From JAENVU01 sp031362155 (GTDB lineage Bacteria; Actinomycetota; Acidimicrobiia; IMCC26256; JAENVU01), in NCBI GenBank assembly GCA_031362155.1, contig JANLRZ010000190.1, forward strand, positions 1 through 23,826: a stretch of 23,826 nt of DNA, given 5' to 3'. The notes beneath the pieces were generated by a model. It was not told the origin of the DNA. It searched no databases and saw nothing but the letters and a program-made list of their open reading frames with translations. The translations under genes were made by a program, and so were the position numbers. Shown piece by piece: positions 1 through 7,347 of the stretch (position 1 is the first letter of the stretch; each line of letters begins with the position of its first letter).

Positions 1-36
1 CCACGGGCGGGCGCTAACACCGCCTTAGAATACCCC

Positions 37-924
37 CTACCCCCGCCCGCGCCGGATCTGGGTCGGGGTCGGGGGGCCCCACACCCCCCCGACCGACTCG
101 GTGAACCGGAGAATGCCGAGGCCGTAGCGGCCCTCGACGAACAAGCCCGTCGCCCACCACAGTGAGGTGAGCACCGTGAGCAGACCGGTTCGCCACGCCA
201 CCGTCCACGCCCGACGCAAGGTGGTGTCGCGCCGGACCCAGACCGCGTAGGGGAACCAGACCGCGGGACCGATCAACGAGTACAGGAGTGCGGTGGCATT
301 CACACCGCCGACGAGTTGCACCGTGAGCGCGAAGAGCGCCGGGTACTTCCACCCACCGACCCGCAACGCTCGGACCATGAACGCCAACAACCACGGCAGG
401 GCCGCCCACGGCCCGAGCAACACGCTGAGCCGCGACGAAAACTCCAGCGCATACGGGCTCAACGCGAATGCGAGCACGGCCACCGGAACACCTGGTCCTC
501 GTACGTCGAAGGTGCGCAGGAGGTACCGCATACCGAGGCCGGCGCCGAAGAGCAGGCTGCCGAGCCACAACCGTTGGCTCACCCAGTCGGGCAGCCCCAG
601 CACGTGCTCCATCACCCAGTAGAACGGCCCGAGCGGAAACAGGTACCCAATCGACTGGTGACTCACTGTGCCCAGGCCGATGTTGGGATCCCACAAGCTC
701 CCGACCCGATCGAGGAGTCGACCCGGGTCGAGGTAGAGATAGCTCTTCGTGTCGGCCGCGACCCGGCCCGGCCGCATCAACATCAGGGGCCCGTAGATCA
801 GCACCGCGAACCCGAGGTAGCCGGCCATCGCCCGAGCCCGGGCGCGGTGGTACCAGCCTCGAGATCCCTCGCTCGCTCCCACGCCACCGGCTGCGTGACC
901 AGCCGAGAAACCAGACGTCGTCAT
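37..924 (-). pseudogene. N-terminal fragment of an AftD-like (DUF3367) arabinofuranosyltransferase, frame broken near the window edge
   Basis: The 295 residues visible match the N-terminal GT-C membrane region of the alpha-(1->3)-arabinofuranosyltransferase family (AftD, DUF3367). Family-like signatures are VAADTK at about residue 56, holding the Asp expected in the first external loop, then LWDP (77-80), GYLFPLGPFYW (93-103), LGPWAALPW (170-178) and GGVNATAL (206-213). Such enzymes move arabinose from decaprenyl-phosphoarabinose onto cell-wall arabinan and are usually well over 1000 residues. Here the family-like sequence stops after FTESVGG (about residue 281), and about 14 unrelated residues follow from a run of G/C homopolymers to a stop at position 37. 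Either a frameshift or an assembly error lies at about positions 40-100, or the gene is truly degraded. The start is ATG at 922-924. Only weak GGGAG/GAGGGG stretches precede it, at long spacing. The gene diverges from the acyltransferase at 1051. Confidence 0.7.
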
Positions 925-1050
925 TGGCCGACGGAACCCCTCTACTCCCAGCCGGCGACGCCGTGGGCGTCCTGGATGTGCGGTCGGGAATGATACTTCC
1001 CGATTTCGCTGCGTCGGACGCGGTCAGGTGTACCGAACGACCTGCGATCA
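925..1050. other. Divergent intergenic region
   Basis: These 126 bases separate the minus-strand AftD-like gene from the plus-strand acyltransferase and should hold promoters for both. Apart from the 7-bp inverted repeat at 984-1003 nothing distinct is seen. No strong Shine-Dalgarno sequence precedes the plus-strand start, so leaderless or weak initiation is possible there. Confidence 0.5.
984..1003. promoter_or_regulatory. Inverted repeat with a -10-like core between divergent genes
   Basis: The 126-bp gap between the AftD-like gene and the acyltransferase holds a perfect 7-bp inverted repeat, TCGGGAA-tgatac-TTCCCGA. On the minus strand the spacer region reads TATCAT, one mismatch from the TATAAT -10 consensus, placed about 60 bases upstream of the ATG at 924. 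No convincing -35 box is visible. It could be a promoter with an overlapping operator, or a chance palindrome. Confidence 0.3.
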
Positions 1051-2958
1051 TTGGCCGTGCCCGAAACTCGCCTCCCTCATATCCGGGCACTTGACGGTCT
1101 TCGGGGCGTGGCCGTAGCGGCCGTGGTGCTCTTTCATGCTGGACACCTTCGCGGCGGCTACCTCGGGGTCGACCTCTTCTTCGTCCTCTCCGGCTTTCTG
1201 ATCACGTCGCTCCTGCTCCGGGAACACGCGACGGCTGGCCGCATCGGCCTGGCCGGATTCTGGGCCCGCCGAGCTCGCCGCCTCCTGCCCGCCCTGGGCC
1301 TGATGCTGCTCGGCGTCGCGCTCTTCGCCGCCACGATCGCGACGGCTCGAGAGGTCGAGACCATGCGCGGTGACGTCTGGGCGACGATCGGCTACGTCGC
1401 GAACTGGCGTGCGATCACCTCGGGCCAGGACTACTGGGCGCTCTTTCGTTCCCCGAGCCCGCTGGAGCACACCTGGAGTCTCGCGATCGAAGAGCAGTTC
1501 TACGTGCTGTGGCCGTTGGTCGTCGTTGGGCTCGCGAGATTCAACGGCAGCACGCTTGCCCGTCGCGTGATCAAACTGTCGCTCGTCGGCGCGGCCGGGT
1601 CGTGGGTCATCATGCAGCTGACGTACGACGTCAGCAACACCGCGCGGGCGTACTACGGCACTGACGCGCGCGCTGGCTCGCTGCTCATCGGCGCAGCCAT
1701 CGGCGCGGCTGCCACCCTTGCCGTAGGACCCGCGAGCGCGCTGGCCCGCCGGGTGATCGGCACCGCCGGTTGGGTGGGTGCCGTGACCCTGACGATCGCA
1801 TGGACCCAGCTGCCGGGCGACGACCAGTTCTTGTACCGGGTCGGGTTCCTCGGGAGCGCGGTCAGCGCCGGGGCCCTGATCGTGACCTCCGTCTACATGC
1901 CGAACCATCCGTTGACGGTGGCGTTGTCCTGGCGGCCGCTTCGTGCGTTGGGACTCATCAGCTACGGCGTCTACCTCTGGCACTGGCCCGTCGATGTCGC
2001 GATGACGCCTGACCGGGTCGGGTTGACCGGATGGCCGCTGATCGGCGTGCAGTCGGTGATCACCCTCGCCATTGCGACTGCTTCCTACCGATGGGTCGAA
2101 CAACCGATCCGTCGCGGCTGGGGGTCGGGCCGCACGTGGCGCCGAGCGACTCCCGCCCTGGCGGGCGCATTGGTTGCGGTCACGCTGATCAGTACCGCGG
2201 GCATGGCCGTCGATGAGGGCCCGAGGCCGGCCAACGTCGCGGCCGGCGTTCCGACACGCGGACAGCTCGCGCTCCAGAATCTGCGGCTCAGTGAGACCGT
2301 GGGGTCGGCAACGCCGCGGATTTTGCTCGGCGGTGACTCCGTCGCATTCGCGCTGGGCCAGGAAGCTCCGGCGAACGCCGATTCGCGGTTCGCCGTCGCC
2401 AGCGCGGCGATGATCGGATGTGGGCTCACTCGCGGCACTCCGCTCGGCCCGAAGTTTTCTTCCCCGACGAGAATCTGTCGCGAGTGGCCCACGGTGTGGA
2501 ACCGAGCAGTGGCAGTCTTCCGCCCCCGGGCCATCGTGCTCCTCACCGGAACCTGGGACGTCTGGCCGCGCCAGATCGACGGACACACGGTTCGCATGTA
2601 TTCACGCGAACTCCGGAACGCGATCCACCAGTCGCTCGCAGTGTCGGCGCGGATCGCGGCGCGGGCGCGGGTGCCGTTCGTCATCCTGACCATGCCCTGC
2701 CTCCATCCAACACCGGAGGCTCAGGAACGGATCGGAGAGGGCATCGACGAGCCGCGCCGGGTGCGCTGGCTCAACCGGGTGTTTCGTTCGTTCGCGCGGT
2801 CGACGGCTGATACGCACCTGATCGATCTGCACGCGTGGTCGTGCAACCAAGCCCCGTCGACGTTGATCGACGGCATCCACTTCTCCCCGCAAGGGGCGCT
2901 CGCTGCGTGGCGATGGATCACGCCCCAGATCGACCAGGTACTCGCGCCCTCATCGTAG
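1051..2958 (+). CDS. AT3-SGNH fusion acyltransferase (OafA/YrhL-like), membrane O-acetyltransferase
   Basis: This 635-aa protein has an N-terminal acyltransferase-3 membrane domain (about residues 10-385, some ten or more hydrophobic segments) and a C-terminal SGNH-hydrolase-like domain (about 415-635). AT3 marks are ALDGLRG with a downstream His at 29, GVDLFFVLSGFL (39-50), RRARRLLP (73-80) and HTWSLAIEEQFY (140-151). The SGNH domain shows GGDS with Ser430 as probable nucleophile and DGIH with Asp607 and His610. In known OafA-type enzymes the membrane domain passes acetyl groups across the membrane and the SGNH domain places them on a glycan hydroxyl. The frame begins at TTG 1051. GTG at 1057 is an equally plausible start, since neither has a clear ribosome binding site. 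It is the only plus-strand protein gene and converges on the GT-C gene with a 26-bp gap and no visible terminator hairpin. Confidence 0.88.
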   Translation: MAVPETRLPHIRALDGLRGVAVAAVVLFHAGHLRGGYLGVDLFFVLSGFLITSLLLREHATAGRIGLAGFWARRARRLLPALGLMLLGVALFAATIATAREVETMRGDVWATIGYVANWRAITSGQDYWALFRSPSPLEHTWSLAIEEQFYVLWPLVVVGLARFNGSTLARRVIKLSLVGAAGSWVIMQLTYDVSNTARAYYGTDARAGSLLIGAAIGAAATLAVGPASALARRVIGTAGWVGAVTLTIAWTQLPGDDQFLYRVGFLGSAVSAGALIVTSVYMPNHPLTVALSWRPLRALGLISYGVYLWHWPVDVAMTPDRVGLTGWPLIGVQSVITLAIATASYRWVEQPIRRGWGSGRTWRRATPALAGALVAVTLISTAGMAVDEGPRPANVAAGVPTRGQLALQNLRLSETVGSATPRILLGGDSVAFALGQEAPANADSRFAVASAAMIGCGLTRGTPLGPKFSSPTRICREWPTVWNRAVAVFRPRAIVLLTGTWDVWPRQIDGHTVRMYSRELRNAIHQSLAVSARIAARARVPFVILTMPCLHPTPEAQERIGEGIDEPRRVRWLNRVFRSFARSTADTHLIDLHAWSCNQAPSTLIDGIHFSPQGALAAWRWITPQIDQVLAPSS

Positions 2959-2984
2959 GGAGTCACCACCCCAAGGCCACGGCG

Positions 2985-4757
2985 TCAGCCGCGGGCGGCA
3001 CAGGCCTGCTGTCCGGGCCCCAGTCTGTTCACCTGCACGAGATAGCGCGGCCCGTTCAGCTGGGAGTCCAGGCCCTCGAGTTGACGGGTTCGTTCCGGCG
3101 AGTCGGGCCGATTCAACCAGGCATACCGACTCAATTTGAGCGCTCGTATCTTTGCCGCCGGATAGTTCACCGACCACCGCGCGATGACCTCACCGCGTCG
3201 TGCGTGCAACGCGACGTTCTCGTCACCGGAATAGACCCGCAGCCAGGCTCGATACTTCCCGCACCGCCATTGGCGATTCGGTCCGTAGGGTACCGAGGCG
3301 TCGCGACCGACGACTTTGACCGGGATCCCTGCTCGTTCGAGCGCGAGGGCGATGCCGGGCGCCTCGAGGACGCCGTAGGTCGAGTCGAGCACGACCGGTC
3401 CAGTGCCGCTCCGACCGATCACTGCAGCGGTCCGCGCGTTGACGGACTGCGCGAGTGCTCGCTGCTCGCCGATAGTGAGCCCGACCGTATCCGAAGGCAC
3501 AGAGTCGCGTGCGACGTCAGAGATGGTGCGCGCCCCGAACCACACCGCCGCGCAGATCGTCACCAGCGCCAGCATCGTGGTGGCGCGCTCCCGCCAGGAC
3601 ACGGGAAGCGCGGTCCACAGCCCGGCCAGGAGCAGGACACCGGTCCAGGCGCCCACGACCCAGACCCACCAGGTGAGATAGGACCAGCTCGGGCCGCGAA
3701 TGGACCGCACCGAGATCACGGCGGTGATTTCCCCCAGCGCGACGAGTATGGCCAGCACGATCACCCGTCGGTCACGCCGGCGAAATGCGATGACCGACAC
3801 CACGATCGCCGGAACCAAGGCAATGGGCAACCACCATCGAGCTTCCAAGAATGCGACGGCGCCACGGAACGGCAGCTCGGAAGCCGAGCCGACCAACCAC
3901 AGGGGCCGAGGCCCCCATTGGGCACCGACGAGTTTGAGGGCCGCGAGCGTGCCGACGACTGACTCCGAGCTTGACGCGCCGCCCGACAATGCGAACCGAC
4001 CGACATGGCGCAGGTTGCGATTCCCCACGATGACATCACCAACGAGCGGAAGCGCCCAGAGCGCCAGAAGCAGCGCGCCCGAGACGACCCCCGGCCGCCG
4101 GAACCAACGGCGCGTACCGGTTGAGCGGGGTGAAGACCGGCGACCCATCCACAGTGCTCCCAGTGCGAACAGGGCTACCGGGAGCGCGTCGCCGACATGA
4201 CTTTGCACGACCAGCGAACCGAAGACCACGAGTACGACGGTCATCCACCGGTCGCCCAGACCCACCGCCCAGGCCGCCGCGATAAACGCCCCGAAGGAGA
4301 GAATCACGACGTCGGGATTCCACGGACTGTGCAGCAGGTTCGGACCGAGCGCCCGCATCAACGCGATGGTCGGAAGTGCGATCCAAAGCAGACCGGCCAG
4401 CCGAGCGATGCGAAACCCCATCCACAGCGATATTCCGAGCGCGGAGGCGTTGATGAACAGTGCCGTTGCGGCCAATGCCCGCGAGTCCTGCCCGAACAGT
4501 CGATACGGAAGTGCGAAGAGATAGAACAGCAATGGCCCCGGGTGGTACCAACCGAACCGGGAATACGGTCCCGTGTAGACGACCTGGTTCCAGACATCGC
4601 GCACTCGTAGCTCCATGAGTGCGTTGTCGAATCCGGGACGATAGGCAGCGTGATCGGTCATGATGATCACGGCGACGACCAGCAGCGGTGCCACGACACA
4701 GACCCCGACGGCCACGGCCCAGCGCGCCTCGCGAGACGCGAGGTGGGGAGATTTCAT
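2985..4757 (-). CDS. GT-C fold membrane glycosyltransferase-like protein
   Basis: This is a 590-aa multi-pass membrane protein with a C-terminal soluble portion of about 150 residues. After the first membrane segment (about 14-33) comes an external loop with acidic residues Asp44 and Glu49, then GWYHPGPLLFYL (69-80), SPWNP (144-148) and HVGD (187-190). This loop-acid plus HPGP layout resembles polyprenyl-phosphate-dependent GT-C enzymes (ArnT/PMT-like), which move a sugar from a lipid-phosphate donor on the outer face of the membrane. The donor and acceptor cannot be read from the sequence. The start is set at ATG 4755-4757, where it overlaps the stop of the upstream acyltransferase by one base (TGATG). 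The longer frame to 4982 has an Arg/Pro-rich, non-membrane leader lying inside the neighbour gene and is rejected. It is the last gene of the second operon. Confidence 0.75.
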   Translation of the reverse strand: MKSPHLASREARWAVAVGVCVVAPLLVVAVIIMTDHAAYRPGFDNALMELRVRDVWNQVVYTGPYSRFGWYHPGPLLFYLFALPYRLFGQDSRALAATALFINASALGISLWMGFRIARLAGLLWIALPTIALMRALGPNLLHSPWNPDVVILSFGAFIAAAWAVGLGDRWMTVVLVVFGSLVVQSHVGDALPVALFALGALWMGRRSSPRSTGTRRWFRRPGVVSGALLLALWALPLVGDVIVGNRNLRHVGRFALSGGASSSESVVGTLAALKLVGAQWGPRPLWLVGSASELPFRGAVAFLEARWWLPIALVPAIVVSVIAFRRRDRRVIVLAILVALGEITAVISVRSIRGPSWSYLTWWVWVVGAWTGVLLLAGLWTALPVSWRERATTMLALVTICAAVWFGARTISDVARDSVPSDTVGLTIGEQRALAQSVNARTAAVIGRSGTGPVVLDSTYGVLEAPGIALALERAGIPVKVVGRDASVPYGPNRQWRCGKYRAWLRVYSGDENVALHARRGEVIARWSVNYPAAKIRALKLSRYAWLNRPDSPERTRQLEGLDSQLNGPRYLVQVNRLGPGQQACAARG

Positions 4758-6025
4758 CACGGGGTCGCCGCGTGGGTCCCCCGGTGGCCGCGACGCCGAC
4801 CCGGGCGCAGCCGACGCGACACTGCGATCATCGGTCGCTCGACGAGATACCAACTCGCGGCCGCGAACGCCAGCGAGGCCGCCACGGCGAGGGCGTATCG
4901 GGCAAGCGTCCAGGGCAATCCGGTGCGGGCACCGACTCCACTCGTGTGTTCGATGATGAAATGCTGGATCGGGCGATGCCACAGATACAGGCCGTACGAC
5001 ACCAGCCCGACCCAGGCCAACGGGGCCGAGCGCAACCCCGCCCGGATCAGACCCCGGTCACCGCCGAGCACCGCCGGCAGGACAAGAAATGTCGCGAACA
5101 GGGGAATCGCCAAGGTGAGCACCAGGGCCTGCGACGTGGTTCCCAGGAAGACGTTCTGGGGAACGTCGATGGCGACCTGCGCGGCGACACACCCGCCCGC
5201 GAGCGCCCACGACAACGCTGGCCAACGCACGAGCCAGTCGATCACGACCGGGACGCGTCGCCCCCCGGCGATCCACTCCGCAACGACCGCCAGCACCATT
5301 CCCCCGGCAAACCAATGCAGGTACCCCGGCAGCCACCGCATCATCTGATCGGTGCCGAACCAGGTTCCTTTGGCGCTGGGAGTGGCCTGACGCCAATAGA
5401 TGTCCCACAGCCGAAGACCGACGCCGACCACGAACCATCCCACGGCAGCTGCGAGGGCTACCTGCAGGCGGGCTCGCGTCGAGGTGTACCGGCCGGCCCA
5501 GCGGCCTACCAACCAGGCAAAGAGCGGGATCACGAGATAGAAGCTGACCTCGACCACGAGACTCCAGGCGACATCAAGGCCCCGATCTGCGTACCCGGTC
5601 CGGTAGTTCTGCACGAGTCCGAAATAGGTCGCGCCATCGCCAACCGATTCGATGTGGACGCGATCCAGTAGCGCAAGGACCGTCAGCGCGACCCAGTACG
5701 CCGGGACGATCCGAAAGAGCCGGCGGGTCCAGAAGTCCAGGATTGACGGGAACGCTCGGTCGGCGACCATCGAACGGACGAATGGCCGGTACAAGAGAAA
5801 CCCGCTCAGGACGAAGAAGATCGAAACGCCGAGACCACCGAATAACCCGATGACGTTCCAGTGCCGCAGCATGAAGCTGCCGGAACCGAGCAGTACCGAC
5901 CCGTGATAGAGGAACACGAACGTGGCGGCGATCGCGCGCAAGCCGTCGAGGGCTCCGAGGCGCGTCGCGGTGGTCCCACTTGGCACGGAGCCAGCGTCGG
6001 CGGGCGAGTCCACCACGACGGTCAC
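4757..6025 (-). CDS. Acyltransferase 3 family membrane protein (no SGNH domain), copy A
   Basis: This 422-aa AT3 protein has about ten membrane segments. Conserved AT3 features are LGALDGLRAIAA (23-34) with His41, GVSIFFVLSGFLLYRPF (66-82), RRLFRIVPAYW (101-111) and a LVSYGLYLWHRP-type motif near the C-terminus. Members of this family transfer acetyl or other acyl groups from cytoplasmic acyl-CoA to sugars or lipids at the membrane. Without an SGNH partner domain it probably acts on its substrate directly. Its sequence is closely related to the proteins at 6035 and 9468, for example GYLHWFAGGM here against GYLDWFALGL and GYLDWFALGM there. The start is a GTG 9 bp after the upstream stop, with no strong ribosome binding site. 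The stop overlaps the ATG of the GT-C gene. Confidence 0.88.
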   Translation of the reverse strand: MTVVVDSPADAGSVPSGTTATRLGALDGLRAIAATFVFLYHGSVLLGSGSFMLRHWNVIGLFGGLGVSIFFVLSGFLLYRPFVRSMVADRAFPSILDFWTRRLFRIVPAYWVALTVLALLDRVHIESVGDGATYFGLVQNYRTGYADRGLDVAWSLVVEVSFYLVIPLFAWLVGRWAGRYTSTRARLQVALAAAVGWFVVGVGLRLWDIYWRQATPSAKGTWFGTDQMMRWLPGYLHWFAGGMVLAVVAEWIAGGRRVPVVIDWLVRWPALSWALAGGCVAAQVAIDVPQNVFLGTTSQALVLTLAIPLFATFLVLPAVLGGDRGLIRAGLRSAPLAWVGLVSYGLYLWHRPIQHFIIEHTSGVGARTGLPWTLARYALAVAASLAFAAASWYLVERPMIAVSRRLRPGRRRGHRGTHAATP

Positions 6026-6034
6026 CGGAGAGAG

Positions 6035-7339
6035 TTAACCATGGTTCGAAGGCGTTTGAGAACGGCCGGGACCGGTCGACGCGGAGACCGGCGTCGGTGC
6101 CGGAACCCGTTCCTGGCGCCCGAGGGCACGCCGGTTGCGCGTCGCCCACCGGATGAACGGGCGTTCGATGACGACGTAGCTCAGCGTCGCCGCCACCGCG
6201 GTGAGGACCACAACGACCGCGGTCTGCACCACAGCGTTGCGCGGGAGGTCGCCGAGGACGATCCATTGCACGACTTGGTACATCACGATGAGGTGCCAGA
6301 GGTAGACGCCGTACGACACCGTCCCGATGGCGACCATCGGCCGGCTCCGGAGCACCGACCGCATCGATCCACCATCGGAGGCGGAGCCCAAGACGATCGG
6401 CATCACCAAGAAGAACGCGATCCAGGGCATCGCCGTATTCCGGATCATGAGTTGTTGGAACGTGTACGCCTGCCCGCGTACCGTCGGATAGTTCGCTTGC
6501 TGGATCAACACATAGAGCACGACGGCGATCGCGACCGACCAACCCGGTCGGCGAACGAGTGCGGACACCCATCGAGGGAGTGAGCCGCCGTCACGGACCG
6601 CCGCGGCGCTAAGCGCGAGGAGCAACCCGAGCGCAAACCAGTCGAGGTACCCCGGCAGCCACATGTCGATGTAGCGCAGCGGTCGCCACAAGTGTTGGGC
6701 GAATGCATAGGGACTCCGGTGGGACTGCGCCCAGAATCGCGACGCGATCCCCAACGCGTACACGATCCCGATGCCGACGATTTGGCCCGTCAGTCGGCCT
6801 CGCCGGGTACGGCGGGGCCCGAGTTCGCGCATCAACCACGCGACGAGTGGCAACACCAAGTAGAAGCTGAACTCGATGACGAGCGTCCATGCCACGCCGA
6901 GGCCCCGCAACATGTTTCCCGCGTGGTAGTTCTGCAGCAGTCCGAAGAACTCGAGTGCCTCACCCAGATTCTTGACCTGGTCAGGACCGACCACGAACAG
7001 ATACACCCCCAGCGCAACCCAGTACGCCGGGAGAATCCGGGCGCACCGGCGCAGGTAATAGCTCCCCACGCGCGGCGACGGCCGTTCGTCCAGTGCGGCG
7101 CGAACAAACGGCTGATAGAGCAGAAACCCCGACAGGACGAAGAACACCGCCACGCCGAGTGGCCCGAACCGCGCGATCCAGTAGTACGGGCCTGCTGAGA
7201 TCAGGCCGGGGTGCAACAGGTTCAGGGTGCCGGAGAGGTGGAATACGAAGACCAGCCCGGCGGCCAGCGCTCGCAACCCCTCGATCTCGGGGACCCGGAC
7301 GGTGCCTTGGTGAGCACGGGCAGCGCCGACTTCGGTCAC
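6035..7339 (-). CDS. Acyltransferase 3 family membrane protein (no SGNH domain), copy B
   Basis: This is a 434-aa AT3 family protein: IEGLRALAAG (19-28) with His34, GVAVFFVLSGFLLYQPF (62-78), RRCARILPAYW (97-107), GYLDWFALGLLLAL in the middle and SYGVYLWHL near the end. The role expected from the family is O-acylation of a glycan or glycolipid at the cytoplasmic membrane; the acyl group and acceptor are unknown. It starts with GTG at 7339. The sequence GGGAG lies about 11 bases upstream and serves as a plausible ribosome binding site inside the end of the upstream gene. The gap to that gene is 8 bp and to the next gene 9 bp, so it sits mid-operon. The C-terminal 30 residues are polar and low in structure. 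Confidence 0.88.
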   Translation of the reverse strand: MTEVGAARAHQGTVRVPEIEGLRALAAGLVFVFHLSGTLNLLHPGLISAGPYYWIARFGPLGVAVFFVLSGFLLYQPFVRAALDERPSPRVGSYYLRRCARILPAYWVALGVYLFVVGPDQVKNLGEALEFFGLLQNYHAGNMLRGLGVAWTLVIEFSFYLVLPLVAWLMRELGPRRTRRGRLTGQIVGIGIVYALGIASRFWAQSHRSPYAFAQHLWRPLRYIDMWLPGYLDWFALGLLLALSAAAVRDGGSLPRWVSALVRRPGWSVAIAVVLYVLIQQANYPTVRGQAYTFQQLMIRNTAMPWIAFFLVMPIVLGSASDGGSMRSVLRSRPMVAIGTVSYGVYLWHLIVMYQVVQWIVLGDLPRNAVVQTAVVVVLTAVAATLSYVVIERPFIRWATRNRRALGRQERVPAPTPVSASTGPGRSQTPSNHG

Positions 7340-7347
7340 GACTCGCG

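Noticed and set aside
1048..2586. 512-aa minus-strand open frame opposite the AT3-SGNH gene
   Set aside because: It has no hydrophobic segments or motifs, while the plus-strand frame carries AT3 and SGNH signatures.
2959..2984. Bidirectional terminator between the convergent genes
   Set aside because: The 26-bp gap shows no inverted repeat or T-run.
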